Shown: positions 9,733 through 21,208, counted from the stretch's first letter. The stretch is DNA of 64,000 nucleotides from Pyropia yezoensis (GCA_009829735.1 CM020619.1:24329554-24393553), one strand, 5' to 3'. The notes: generated by a model from the sequence alone, not told the origin. Numbers and translations are program-made.

Positions 9733-10120
9733 TGTAGCAGTACTCCCAAGCACCAACCCCGAGTCAGGGAAGGAAGAGGAGTATTGCCGATATCCCAACT
9801 TGGGACACCGGAAGCAAGCACCTCCACACAGCCGAACACGGAACTTGCGTGTGGTGAGCGGGTCCACTCACCAAGGCACGAACAAGATGTGTCGGAGCCA
9901 GACGGTGTTTTCTTGCTTGGCCAGCCAAGGTGGGCCCTCCCCGCCTTGCTGTCCCTCCTTATCAACCCTCCTCACACGCTCACGCAACCCCTCAAAACAC
10001 TCAGAAAATGAACCCTCAAACAAACCAATCATATCACTCCACATGCAAAGAACTCAAAGCGTAGAAATCCGTCTGGCTCCCGTGCAAAAATCCCAAGAAA
10101 CAAATACCAGCAGCATTACC
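9733..10120 (-). repeat. Upstream LTR of the gypsy element (outer end approximate)
   Basis: Its 3' end is fixed by CTGCTACA just before the primer-binding site. On the plus strand it therefore starts TGTAGCAG. The outer border is not certain because the second LTR is unavailable for comparison; a plausible end lies between 10105 and 10130. This gives an LTR of roughly 375-400 bp. Confidence 0.5.
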
Positions 10121-10319
10121 CTGCTTTAGTATGTCGGAAGTCCTAGTCGAATTTCCGTCCAGAAGTCAGAAGTTTCACCATCGTGGGTCGGGTGAATTTC
10201 GACTTCCGGTCAGGTCCACTTGACCCGAATCTTCAAAGTATTGGTACCGAATTCCGGCCCAATCTCCCACACGCCTCAGCGGCCGCCAAAGTCCTCAACG
10301 GCATAGCCGCCGTGATGGG

Positions 10320-11240
10320 CGTTGCCACAGCAGCCCCCGCGACCGCCGCCACCGACGCCACCGTGCCGGCGGTCGCCTGCCGCCGCTGCAGCGGCGGCGA
10401 CGCCTGCTCCGCCAAGGTGGGCAGCGTCCCTCACCGCAGTCAAGGCGAACGCCACGCCCTGCCGCGGTTACAACGACCGCCTCCCCCCGCCGCCGTTGCG
10501 CTTTTGCCGGGACAGCGGCCGACAGCCGCCGTTGTGATGGCCGGGGCCCCCCGCCGCAGTTGTGGCGTTGGGGCGACGGCTACCCCCCGCAGCCGTTACC
10601 ATTGCCGCCACCCCCCGCCGTCTTTGCGACGCTGTGGCGACCGCAGACCGCGCCACCGTAGCGATATCCGCCGCCCCGCGGTTATGGCGTTGCGCCGACG
10701 GCGGCCCCCCGCCGCCGTTACGACGGCCGCCGCCCCTCGCCGCCGTTATGGCGTTGGGGCGACATCGGCGCCCCGCGGCAGGTGCGATGGCCGCCGCCCA
10801 CTCCCGCAGTTGAATCTTGGCGGCGGACGCGGCCACCCCGCCGCTGTTGCGATGGACGCGGACCCCCGGCGCCCCCCGCTGCTGCTGTGGATTTGCGGAG
10901 GCCGCGCCCCACCGCCACCGATACTGCGTTGGGGCGGCCGCCGCCCCCCCCCCCGCCGTCGATGCCATGGCCATCGCCACCCACCGCTGTTGTGCCGCTT
11001 CGGCGACAGCGACCCCCCCGCTGTTGCGACAGCCGACACCCCCCGCCGCCGCCGGCTGCAGTTGCGGCGTTGCGGCGCCCGCCCCCCCCTGCCGCCGGTA
11101 TGGCGTTGCAGCGGTGGCCGCCGCCCCCGCCGCCGTCGTTGCGGCGGCGACGCCGTCACCATTGCAGTGGCCGCCGCCCCCCGCCACTATGGCGGTTGCG
11201 GCAGGTCACGGTCGCCTGCTACCGTGGCAGCCTCGCTAGA
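10320..11240. repeat. Degenerate GC-rich minisatellite
   Basis: An irregular tandem array in which blocks such as CCGCCGTT, ATGGCGTTG and GGGGCGAC recur every few tens of bases with many substitutions. Open frames exist on both strands through it, but their products are Ala/Pro/Arg low-complexity and mutually overlapping. I therefore treat it as non-coding repeat. Confidence 0.6.
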
Positions 11241-11602
11241 GTGGCGGCTGGCGGCGACACCCGCCGATGGTGTTGCGTCATCGGCGCGGGACGCGCCAAG
11301 TGCCGCGTGTGGTTGGTGGGTGTGCCCGGCGCCACAAGTGGTTGGCGAGCGACGACCGGGGGCCTTTTCCGACGTAAGTGGGGGCGGTGGAGGCCTTCGT
11401 GGACGCGGTCGTGGGTTGAGATGATACTAGAGCAGCATGGACTAGCCCAGGAACCGCTCCAAGGGGGGGGGGAGGGCAGCTGCAGTTACATATAACACGG
11501 GGTACAGAAAAGTGGGCTTGCGCGCTCAGTGCGGCAGACAATGGTAATGAGCGTGAGTTGCTTCGCGCAGACCTCGCGGGGCTGCAGACCTCGTCGTGTT
11601 TA
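11241..11602. other. Intergenic, nothing recognised
   Basis: No supported gene lies between the minisatellite and the Harbinger transposase stop. A G-run occurs at ~11464-11473. Confidence 0.4.
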
Positions 11603-12866
11603 CTAGGAAGGTCTGCGGATCTGATTGAGCTTTAAGATCCGGGTCATAGCTACACGCAGAGGGCATCTCTCCCCGTCTCCACGGCGGTATCTCAACCTCT
11701 CATCGGTGTCGCACCTGTCTTGAAAAAGCACCTCCCCAGACTCACCTGCGGCATCCTCAGCGAGCATCTCCTCAGGAACACTGCTCCTGCGGTCGATGAG
11801 GAAGTTGTGCAACTTTGCGCACACGCGCACACACTGCGTCGCGACAGGAAGAGAAATGCGAATGGGCTTCCACAAAATACCCCACCGACTCACCAGCTGA
11901 CCAAATGTTTGCTCCACAAAAATGCGGGAAGACGACTGGTAGTAGTTGAACGCGTCACGCTCCCAAGGCAGGTTCCGGCCTGGCCAAGGCGTCAGCAGCC
12001 GCCTTCCAGCTACGTACGCATCGTCGGCCGCGACCCAGTAGCCCTCAGGCAATGACCCGTCTTCGGCGGGGTGCCGTGCCAGCCCGCACGCCGAGAAAGC
12101 AACGCTGTCGTGGCATGAACCGGCGGCGACGGCCGAAAGGAAGTGAAGCTTGAAGTCGGCACCCGCAGCTGCCTGCACGTTGAGGGCAAAAAAACCCTTG
12201 CGGTTGTAGTAGGAGACAGGGTTTGGTGCGTCCTGCACGGTCGGTCTGCGAAGACGCACGGCAATGCCGTCCACCGCCGACACACAGCCCCGCAATGGGT
12301 TGCGCCCACCATGTGCGAACAGATTACTCTGTCGTTCGTACTCTGCAGGCGTGTTGGGGAAAATAATGCTTCTCAACTGAGGCGCATCATTCAGGGCTCG
12401 AAGAACCTGCAAGTCCGGAAGCGAACGCGGCACAGAGCGAGTGAAAAAAAAAGCAAACAAGAACCGCGAGTTAGCATCGCAGCCATGCAATGCAAAGTGT
12501 CGGACGAGGCCGCCCCTTCATATATACACAACAGTGCCGCACCACACACAGTTGCCCAAAAAGAAGTCCTCGGCGTACCTGATGGAAGATGTTGAACACG
12601 GTGCACCGACCCACCCCAAAAGCTAACATGCAATCAAGATACGATGCCCCAGCAAGGATACGCAGTGCCAGAGCCAGTCGGCAGTCTGCCGGGATGGGCT
12701 GACCCGTGGCCAAAACGGCCATGCCCTCGTCAACCTCCAACCCTCCGCGCACTATATCGAGCAAAGAAAAAAAGTCGGGTCGGCTCATACGGAACAACAG
12801 TCGAAAGTCGGCCTCCGGTAGGGACAGCAGGGTGCTAGACATACCCAGACGAGAGCGCCGACCCAT
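11603..12866 (-). CDS. PIF/Harbinger transposase, two exons
   Basis: A DDE nuclease of the Harbinger (DDE_Tnp_4) family. Exon 1 runs 12866-12579 and exon 2 12406-11603. The 172-bp intron (12578-12407) has GT...AG ends and joins CAG to GTT in phase 0. Exon 1 carries the typical N-terminal region (R-P-D-F-F-S-L-L-D-I then L-A-L-A-L-R-I-L-A). Exon 2 carries D-G-I-A-V (first Asp), A-D-D-A-Y (second Asp), the E in I-F-V-E-Q-T-F-G and the L-H-N-F-L-I motif. No stop or frameshift was seen across ~363 residues, so this could be an intact enzyme. The upstream frame to 12950 is open but lacks an ATG. The Myb-like partner gene and the TIRs of a complete element were not found. Confidence 0.85.
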
Positions 12867-12950
12867 ACTCGACTCGCGCGAAAACGGGGCACCAGTCACA
12901 ACAGCGGTATGGCATACCGCGACGGCAAGCGTCAGGGCGACGAGGGCCAC

Positions 12951-14176
12951 AAGCCGTACGGCGCCCTGCTGTCTTGTCCGACGCTGTCGGCTAAGGACCT
13001 GCCGACGACCGCGCCGCAGACCTCCTGTCCGAGAGGGGATTGGCCTTTCGGATGAGTAATAAACTGGAGAAGAAAACAGTGCACAGAAGAAGAAGAAAGA
13101 CTGAACAATACAAAGAATTCAAGAGGGGAACGAGGAACGACATATGCACAGCAGAACAGAAACATGTATTCGGTCCGTGGTAGGCGTTAATGTCAGTGCA
13201 CACAGAGGTCGGCGACTGTCCCACTCGGCGGCCGTCTACCCCCGGCAAGCACACTCCTGTCCATCGTGAACGCACACCTGTCGTCCTAGCCGCGGCTGTA
13301 AACAGAGCACCAATGATGGCGGTCGGCCGCCGTCCCAGACCGGCCGAGCAATGAATAACGCGGAAGAAGTAGACGCATCCAGCGGCCACCACGGTGATGT
13401 GCAGTAGGAGGGAGGTAGAGGCAGGGGGGGGGGGGGGGGAGGGGGGGGGTCAGAGTCGTTGGGCGACAGCCGTAGCAGACGAACTGGGAAGCAGTAGCCG
13501 GGGGGGTTAGGGAGACAGCAGCCACCGGTGCGCTGGACGACAGTGGCAACAGATGGTGGTGAGGGCGACGCGGCGCGAAGCACACGGTACGGATTGGCGA
13601 GCGTTGTGGACGAAAGAGGGGGGGGGAACCCGACGCGACGCTCACGGCACCAGGCGTGGGCGACGCGTCGTCGCGACGCGGCCGAGGTACTCGGCAAGCG
13701 TGGGAGTGGTGCCGTAGGCGCGGGGGAGGGGGGGGTGGCGCGCGCGACTCGCGGCGCGCGGTCGCACTCGCGGCGCGCGGTGCGAAGGAGAGTGCGGATC
13801 GGGCGGTGCGCGTCGCTGGCGCACGCGCGGACTGCAAGTGCACGTGTGGGCGGAGGTATCCTACCGCCGGTGGTGGTCCCGTCTGGCGTCCGGCGACGGT
13901 GGTCGCAGGGGAGCGATTGTGTGGCGCACAGAGGTCGGCGCCCCTCGCTGCTCGTCCTCGCGAGGCTGGGGCTGCAACGCTGTCCACTTTCCAGATTGCA
14001 TCAGCCGGTCTCGAAGTAGACCACCCAACAGATAGAAATTCTTCCCAGACGAAAGCGCAGCCGTACTTTGTGCTTCGCCGTCAAGACGACTCCGGTGCAC
14101 GGACACAAAAACACGGAGTTAACCCTGTGTCTCGTCAGACACGTGCACTTTTCTGGCTGCCGTCAAGATGAGGCCT
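12951..14176. other. Intergenic, GC-rich
   Basis: Upstream of the transposase; long overlapping frames exist on both strands but none is convincing. There are poly-G tracts at 13427-13439 and 13442-13449, and a duplicated CTCGCGGCGCGCGGT block near 13747-13783. Confidence 0.4.
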
Positions 14177-14232
14177 GACCGATATTTGACATGATCACGA
14201 CACAAGCACGTCCACTTTTTACGGGACGCACT
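14177..14232 (+). mobile_element. Right half of the 119-bp MITE family
   Basis: It matches the right half of the complete copies (GATATTTGACATGATCACGA ... ACTTTTTACGGGACGCACTA) and is followed by TA. The left half is absent. Confidence 0.65.
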
Positions 14233-14305
14233 ATACCCTTCCTCTTGTTGCAGCTTCACGGAATACGACCATCCGCCTCTTGAGTCACATGACAATGAAA
14301 ATATC

Positions 14306-17219
14306 ATGATAGTCCCTGGGGGGGCTACTAAGTCAATGGCATGTGCGGCTGGTGCTAATCGAACCGGCGGGGGCTCCTCTCCTTGCGACGAGAGTGCCCC
14401 CTGTCGCGCCTGTGGTAGCAGAGCAGTGGGGACGCGTCTTCGAGGAAAGTCTGGGAATCGTTACGAATGGATCATCCGCGTCAGTGTGCCGATAATGCGC
14501 TCTGCAGGGAACTGCCAGTATGACCACGCTGGGCCGCAGGCACGCAGGTTGGCAGTCATGTCAAGAAAAGCAACGATAGTTGGTCGACACAGCCTGAGCG
14601 GCTCCACCTTCCCATCGAGGACATGCGTGTAGAAGGCATGACAAAACCTCTTGATGTGCTTGTCCGCAGCAATCAGTTCACACTTCGTCAGCGCACTTGG
14701 CTTGAAAGGCAGTCGACCGGCTTTGCAGAGTTCCATAAACATTTCGAAAAAGTGTTCAGGAATTCGCTGCGCCAGAAAGACTTCACCGACCGACAGTAGG
14801 GAGTACATCAAGGCGACGGCCTGGTACGAGCCGGAATGTGTTTCGATGTCCCGAAATTGGCGTGCTTGGCTCAACGGGACGGTCGGTCGGCCATCCTCAA
14901 TCGCATAGCCAATGGCTTCGCGGACAGACTTGTGGATGACACAGGGTTGGTCGTCACCAAGCTTACCGTTCTCACCGGAAAACAGCTCCCAAAGACGACG
15001 GACGACGTTGCACAAAAACAAGTGCATCGTGTCATAGGGCAGCAAATCTGGACCAACATCCCACAGATACTTCAGCGCCGGGTAGCGTGCCTTGTCCGCC
15101 AGGCTGGGAGAAAAGAACAAAGAGTAGCCCTTGAAACCTTCCTTCCGTGTTAGCGCTTGCACAACCGTCTTACTCTACCCCGCCTCGCAGGCGCGCTCCG
15201 CTTTGGCCGCGTTGGCAGCGACGCTCGCTGCGCTACGACGCGGAATGAAGTTCCGTCGCACATCAAGCCGCCGCCGCCTAGCAGGGGGGGGATTGGCGAC
15301 GTTGTCCGGGGGATCGTGCGGGGGAAACCAGTACCAGTTATGAGCGCGTACACCGTCAAAATCGCGAAACCTTCCAGGCGATTCCCCATTGTTGCCGACG
15401 GCTTTCAGCATCTTATCTTCGCCTGGCATGTCCGTGGAGAACTGCACGACGAGGCCCTACACAACCTGCGGCTGCTCAAAGCCTGCGACCGCCACGCCGC
15501 TAGCCTCCTCAGCCAAGATGCTGAGTGTAGCTTATCCGCCCTTTGTACCGAATTCCGGTATTGTCTGGCTAGTAGCCCCCCTGACTGGTGGCCCCAACCT
15601 TGTCGGTACGGGCCCACTTGCGGCTCGCCCTTTGGGGGACTACTTTTGTTTTGTATTGTTTATCTGTCCTTGTCTTGGAGGGATCTTTTATGTTGATTGC
15701 CATGCTCGTAGCGATCGGCCGTCCGGCCTCCGCTCGGTCGCTCGACCAGCATGTTATTTCGTTCTTATCTGCGACGTGGGGGCTCGCCGCCGCCGTTCGA
15801 CCGGCTTGCTCCCCATCGAACGTCTGAGAGCTAAAGGATTGTCTTCTTTGCCTTTACGGTAATAACTGTCTCTTTGCCTTCCGGGCGTCGGTCGGTCCCA
15901 TATCCTTTTATTGGTCAACACTTATTCCACACTGAGCTCTTCGGCGACGGGGTGGAATAAGGACTCCAAGTCTGCAGGTTGTCGCGGTCCAGGAGAAATT
16001 CCGAGAACAAATTGGGACACAATTTGGAGTCTTGATGTTGGGTTCAGGCTTAATATCGTCGCGATGATTGGCCAACCTTCAAAGCCGCGCTGGTTCCAGG
16101 CTTCAAAACCGTCCGTTGAAATACTGAGGGCGACTCACGTGTCGGACCTGAAGTAGCGTTTAGCGTGAGCTTTCGGAAGACTTCTCCATCGAACCAATTA
16201 CGTAGATCAGTGGGTGGGCCTGCTTCAGCCGCTTGTCGTGCCTCCCTAATGGCAGCAACCATCCCCTTCCCAATAACTGAATCCGCTAACGTCATGCGCA
16301 GCCATGGCAGCAACGGCAAATAAGTAACCGGCTTCGCAAGCTGGCCATCTGCGCGGTACTTTTCGGTCTCGCAAACGTACGCGGTGAGTGCCTGGCGCCC
16401 AGCGGTGAAGGCCACACGACCGTTCCGGCAACAGTCGTCTTCCTGTTCATGCAGGTCGACGCTTGCTTGGACCATGGTATCGAGGGAATGTGTCGCCCGA
16501 CACGTTCCTGAAACAAGCCGCTGGAGCAGGTAGTCGTCTGTGGCCTCCCGGGACAAGCAGTGCTGTACGACAACATTGTATGCCTCTAAATCGTCAATGT
16601 TTTCCTCGAATACTTGTTTAGAGACGTACACGCCATTTGGCCGCAGGGTTGGAGCCGCCTGTGCCAGGGGGGGTGGTATCGGTGCTGGAGCAGGGGCGTC
16701 GTGGTCATCCTGGTCGCCGCTGGCGAGATCACGCCCATCCCCACTGCTGGACGCGGGGTCAGCGGCCGCAGCGGGGTTTGCTGGCGCGGCGGTCGCCGCC
16801 ACAGGCGGGCTCGCTGGTGCCGCCGTCGCCGCCACGGGGAAGGAACTTGCCGTCGCGTGCGTCTGGCGCCGGGAGTGACAACCTCTGGCTCTCTGGCGGT
16901 GCTGAAACCAGGTCCTCTCGGGAACGTAAGAAAAGCCACCCTGTATGCCGTCACTGCAAAAGGCACAGAAACAATCCCTCAGCGTAGCCAAGACATAAAA
17001 AAGTAGAGGAGGGGGGGGGAGAGGGGGGGGCGAGAGAGGGGGAGAGACGGCTAAGGTGTGGGCAATGGGGCAGGGGGGGCAAAAACGTGGGCACCTGGGG
17101 CGCGAGGGGGGGGGGAGACGGGGAGGTCGGGGAGACCTGCGGGTTGGGGGGACGAATGGGCCGTGATGTGCGTGGCACAGGAGAGGCGCAACCCAGCTCG
17201 TCTCCTGTTGAGAATTCAT
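14306..17219 (-). pseudogene. TNP2-type transposase pseudogene
   Basis: It aligns along its length with the transposase at 26944-29761. The N-terminal C-x-C-x2-C zinc-binding region (C-F-C-A-F-C) and N-G-V-Y-V-S-K-Q-V-F-E-E-N are in the 16050-17219 frame. S-T-D-G-F and the P-G-P-R-Q-P region follow in another frame. Next come D-M-P-G-E-D-K-M (15175-15447) and the conserved D-T-M-H-L-F-L, W-S-Y-W-Q-F-P-A-E-R core (14461-15162). Lesions are frameshift and TGA near 16140-16165, the solo LTR, a TAG near 15456, a frame break near 15170 and a TAA at ~14461. The region around 15000, disrupted in the other copy, is intact here. Confidence 0.85.
15526..15931. mobile_element. Solo LTR (copia-like) with 5-bp target duplication
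   Basis: A 406-bp insertion begins TGTAGCTTATCC and ends ATTCCACA (TG...CA). It is flanked by a perfect CTGAG duplication at 15521-15525 and 15932-15936. Excluding it and one CTGAG makes the transposase homology continuous across the site. TG...CA ends, a 5-bp duplication and lack of internal genes define a solo LTR. The superfamily (Ty1/copia or gypsy) cannot be told from an LTR alone. Confidence 0.85.
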
Positions 17220-17317
17220 ACCTGCGCGACTGAGTCCGAAGGCACCGGGCCGCCGCGCAGCTGGAGAGGTCCTCCGTTCTCTGCTTCCACCACTCCTGAT
17301 TGGATGCTTCTAAACTT

Positions 17318-18392
17318 TAGTGCCTAGTCTACCGGAAAAAATGGCTCGAGTGCGCCGGTCCTGAGGCTCAAATGAGCCTCACGAAAATCGTCGATTCTGA
17401 CCCCTGGAGGCACTGTTCGACCCCATGCCTTGGCGTCGCCGCCGGCACACCTCAGCTGCGCCGGTGAGCCGCCTGTCACCTTCATCCGTCGTCGCACATC
17501 CTCGTCCCCCTCGGAGCCTGCCCACCCCACCCCACCCCATACTGCAGCTCTCCCGTTCCACACGCGCACTTCCCTTAGCTGGGACGCTCCCGAGATGTCC
17601 CAAGAGTGAACAGCCTTCGCTGAGTCCGTTTCTGTGGTCAAAAATGAGCAGGAGACTACGGGAAGTACGAAAAAAAAAGGACCCGAAAAAGTGGCTCAAA
17701 TGAGCCGAATCGGCTCAAATGAGCCGGTTGGTAGACTAGACACTAATGACAGTGACAGTGACACTAGTGACAGTGACAGTGACACTAGTGTCTAGTCTAC
17801 CGACCGGCTCATTCGAGCCGATTCGGCTCATTTGAGCCACTTTTTCGGGTCCCTTTTTTTCATACTTCCAGACGTCCCCTGCTCATTTTGACCACAGAAA
17901 CGGACTCAGCGCAGGCTGTTTACCCTTGGGACAACTCGGGAGCATCCCAGCTTCAACGGAACCTCAAGAAAAGGCGGGCTTCTGTCCACACCTTGGTCCC
18001 GCCAAGGCAGGAGATCGGAACGCCCTGGGCGCGTTGTGCTCACCGTCTGCGCCCCCCACCAACGGGGAGAGAGGGCGGAGGTGGGGCAGCACCAGGATGG
18101 CAGGAGGGGGGAACTGGCGGACGTGGGAAGGCTGACGGGCAAGGAAGAGTGCCCGGGGGAGGAGCAGGGCGGGGTGGGGAGGGGCGGGTAGGCTCCAGAG
18201 GGGGACGGGGATGTGCGACAACGGAGGGGGGAGACAGGCGCCTCACCTGGTGCGGCTCAAGTCTGCCGGCGGCCATGCGAAGGCATGGGATCTGACAGTG
18301 CCTCCAGGGGTCAGAATCGACGATTTTCTGGAGGCTCATTTGAGCCTCAGGACCGGCTCATTTGAGCCTTTTTTGCGGTAGACTAGACACTA
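17318..18392. mobile_element. Head-to-head pair of related MITEs forming a ~1.07-kb imperfect palindrome
   Basis: Unit X (17318-17746) and unit Y (17789-18392) share termini (TAGTGYCTAGTCTACCG inward) and interior sequence but lie in opposite orientation. Between them are two tandem copies of a 21-bp repeat (17747-17767 and 17768-17788). The inverted motif GGCTCA-AA-TGAGCC occurs seven times, clustered near the ends (17365, 17693, 17712, 17806 as a variant, 17825, 18333 and 18355). No coding frame is credible. The subterminal motif array resembles transposase-binding sites (inference). Confidence 0.75.
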
Positions 18393-18615
18393 GGGCCTAT
18401 TGAGTGATTCTCTGGACGAACCTGCATGAATCCAGAAGAACCTGGATGATTCTGATAGCACAGCCCAGAAATCTCTTGAGGGCCAATCAGAAACTATTGG
18501 GCGTCGTCGCAGCTGTCAGAACCCCTTTTGTACTCTCATGGGTGCCTTCGAATCGGGGTTCCGGGGTGCCGTACGGCAGAAATCGCGGTTTTATCACGGA
18601 TCTGTTCCCATAGGG

Positions 18616-20142
18616 ATCATGCACGCAATCCCACCCCGCACCCCCTCGCTGCCGCCCGCCGCCCGCCGTTGGCCGCCGCCGACACCGCCGCCACCGCCGC
18701 TGCCGCCACCTCCCCCTTACGCGGGCCACGGCCCGCGGGGGTCCGGCAGCCGCGGCCAGGGGGCGTCGACCGCCTGGCAACCCCACCCCCTGACGCAATG
18801 GGAGACCACGTCAAGAAATTAATCCGGGTGCGGCCGTGGAGATAGCGCGGGGAGGGGGCCGCGGCTGGCACCCCCACCGTGGCGGCGGCGGCGGCTAGCC
18901 TCGCCGGCGAGGATGCCACCGTCACCACCGCCATGGCGGGGATCTGGGAGCCAGCCAGCGGTGACGGTGAAGTAGGCGGCAACACGTCACCTGCCCAAAC
19001 CTCGGCGGCCCCGCGAGCTCCTTGGCGGTGGCGGGGCCGAGAGCGGGTGGCTCCCGCTGAACCGGGCAACGGTTGTCGGCTGGCGGCGGTGCTATCAGCG
19101 CGGCGTCGCCACTGGCAGAGCGGGGGGGGCGGCGAAGAGCAGGCAGACATTGCCATGAGAGGGCGACGCAGACGGCCGCGGTCACCGCCGAAAGGTCATA
19201 GCAGGACGACAGCAGCGGCTGTCACCGGCGCGGGGATGGTGTAAGGCCAAAGAATTTACGAATCCGCTGCGACTGAGTTTCTGCGTCCGTCCTTCTGTCA
19301 GACACCCAGGAGGATCCCGATTTGAGTCTGCTGGGGACAAGTAGGGCGCACACGCTGCAATTGCGGAAGAAGTCTGCCCGGCCGCCCGCCGATTCCTGCG
19401 GGGGTCGTTGGCTACCCAACGCGTCCCGACGGCGCTTCGCGCGTCGACGGCGCTTCGCGCGTCGTCGAACCCAGTCTGCACACCCATTGGTCGGGCGTTA
19501 TCGCGTCACAGGGCACGATGCTGGGGGGGGGGGCTGAGTGAACGCACGGCGGGCGCCATCTCCGTTTGAGCTTCCCTCCTTGCACCAGCACACAGACCCG
19601 CGCGCGCGCGCCGTGCAGCACCGCAAGAGGCCCGCGCGCACCGTGCAGCACCACATGGGGCCCGAGCGTGCGCGCCACCAAGCACCAGCAACGTCCCGAG
19701 CGCGCTCTACCTTGACGCGGGGCGGTGCCCCACCAAGGCGGCGAGAGGCGGGGCGTCCGACGGCAGTCGGTGCCATCGTCGGCAATGCCGGGCATGGGGA
19801 GGGGGGGGGCACCTGGGAGCAGCCTCCCCTCTCTGCGTGAGCTCCCGGGCCTGCACCGCTGGTCGACCGCCCCAACCTGTCGGGCGCTTAAGAGCCCCAC
19901 CCCGGCTGGCCGACGAGCCCGGCGCCAGCCGCTCCACTCTCGCCACCTACTCACGGTCAGTGAGCATCCCCTCGTCACTGCTCCTTACCATTCTTGTCTT
20001 TTGCCACCCCCCCGTTCCCCCCCCCCCCCCCCACCCCCTCTGCGTCGTCTTTCCCATCCTGCCCGCCCCCCTTCCAATCCCGTACCTTCCCTGACACTTA
20101 CCCTGCCGATCCCCCTGACCTTTTTCACCTGGCGTCGCCCAG
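18616..20142. other. GC-rich intergenic, no supported gene
   Basis: Frames on both strands are Ala/Pro/Arg-rich and lack domains. An 18-bp direct repeat (GGCGCTTCGCGCGTCGAC and near-copy) lies at ~19431-19466. A long C tract at ~20018-20032 may mark the leader of the next gene. Confidence 0.4.
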
Positions 20143-20769
20143 CACACCCTCCACGCGCTGATTACGGCTCTGCTGTGGCTGCTCGCAGCGGCTGCGCTCT
20201 TCACGACGGCCACCACAGCGGCCGCCGGCTGGGCAGCCGTGCCGGACGTCATCGCCGTGGTTCGTGCGTTGGCCGCCCAGGCGCACGCCGTTGGCAAGAC
20301 GGTGGCCGCGGCGGCCTGCTCCGCAGTGGCCGCTGCCATCACCCGCGGCACGGTGCCTCTGGCTCGCGCCGCGTGCGGGGGGGTCATCCGTGGAGCGTGC
20401 GCCGCGTTGCGGGCGGGCCCAGTTGCGGCCGCCGTCACCGCCGGGGCCACCCGCCCGTCCGCGCGGCTGGCGGGCGGTGCTGGCGGGTGGGCCAAGCGGG
20501 CGGCGCGTGTGGCCGCAGTGGCGGCGGCCGTCGCCATCGCCACTGCCGTGAGCGCCGGATCTACCATCTGGGCCTCTATTGTGCAGCCGCTGTCCGGCGC
20601 CGCCGCGGGAGCCGCTCCGTGGCTGCCCGTCGCCGCCTCGGTTGTTCGCCGCGCAGTGGTGGCGGCGCTCGTCGCGGCGCTGCGTGCCGCGTGGACGGCC
20701 GCCTGGCCGTCGCTCTCCCCAGAGTCTCCATCCCCCGTCGCGCCGCAGTCCACTCCTGCCGTCCCCCTC
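20143..20769 (+). CDS. Possible Ala-rich membrane protein (exon)
   Basis: An open frame of about 210 residues has alternating hydrophobic and amphipathic Ala/Val-rich segments. It starts with a strong membrane-like stretch (L-I-T-A-L-L-W-L-L-A-A-A-A-L-F) and includes A-A-R-V-A-A-V-A-A-A-V-A-I-A-T-A-V. No ATG precedes it in frame, but a plausible splice acceptor (...CGTCGCCCAG) sits directly at 20133-20142, so an upstream exon is needed. No family is recognised. High GC leaves frames open on both strands here, so the call is weak. Confidence 0.3.
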
Positions 20770-20811
20770 TGTTGGTACCGTCGCCCCGTTGCCGCGTTGC
20801 CTCCCTCCCGC

Positions 20812-20944
20812 CGTGCGACGGCTTCCCCCCAGATTGCGTGGGATCCCGGCGCGGCCAGCTGCGGTCTGGGAGAGCCGAACGGGCGGTCGCTGTCGTTTTT
20901 TTATTGCTTTTTCCGGGCGGGGGGGGGCCGCCTCGGGCGGGAGC
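20812..20944 (+). repeat. Segment repeated at 374-491
   Basis: It shares GCCGTGCGACGGCTTCC, AGATTGCGTGGGATCCCGGC, GAGCCGA(A/G)CGGGCGGTCGC and TTGCTTTTTCC with the window start. A 15-20 bp indel follows GATCCCGGCG. It lies upstream of the gene at 21209. Confidence 0.6.
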
Positions 20945-21208
20945 CGCGGCCGGGGCGTTGGAAATCCGGCAGGAGCGGATCTCGGCCACGAACGCGCCGC
21001 GCGCCCGCCCGGACGCGGCCGGCGTCGTCGCCAGAGCACCAACCGCCCCCCCGCACCGCCGCCGCCGACGCCGCCCGCCACGCCGCCCGCCCCCCTCTTC
21101 CCGGTGGGTCCCTGGCCGCGCTTTGCTCCTCCCTTCCCCCCTCCCCTCTTTTCTCCTCCCCGCCCCCCCCCCCCCCCCCTCGACTGTCGCCGCCCCCCCT
21201 CTGACGCC

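Larger units (their letters stand above)
4592..10130 (-). mobile_element. Ty3/gypsy LTR retrotransposon, 3' part lost in gap
   Basis: Minus-strand order is LTR, primer-binding site, gag with CCHC knuckle, protease, reverse transcriptase, RNase H, integrase. This order is diagnostic for Ty3/gypsy. The upstream LTR ends ...CTACA at 9733, followed by a 2-base spacer and a primer-binding site starting TGG. Its outer boundary is only approximate (~10105-10130). The downstream LTR is not visible because of the N gap. Gag and pol are intact and joined by a frameshift signal, but the integrase region has several frame breaks. Confidence 0.92.
14306..18615 (-). mobile_element. TNP2-type (CACTA-like) transposon, decayed copy with nested insertions
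   Basis: The 5' terminus is at 18615 and reads CCCTATGGGAACAG inward, matching the termini of the copy at 26421-31653. Upstream sequence such as GGTTCTGACAGCTGCGA is also shared. The transposase remnant occupies 17219 to ~14306. Two later insertions interrupt it: the MITE pair at 17318-18392 and the solo LTR at 15526-15931. No 3' terminus or second gene was found, so the lower end is truncated at an uncertain point. Confidence 0.75.

Noticed and set aside
10183..11424. A 413-residue plus-strand frame across the GC minisatellite
   Set aside because: Products on both strands are Ala/Pro/Arg low-complexity and follow the repeat structure.
14113..14124. TTAACCCTGTG as a possible end of the hAT-like family
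   Set aside because: Neighbouring sequence does not match the AT-rich subterminal regions of the family.
17741..17793. CACTA...TAGTG strings as ends of a CACTA transposon
   Set aside because: They only bound the 21-bp tandem repeats between the two MITEs and are oriented outward relative to the element bodies.
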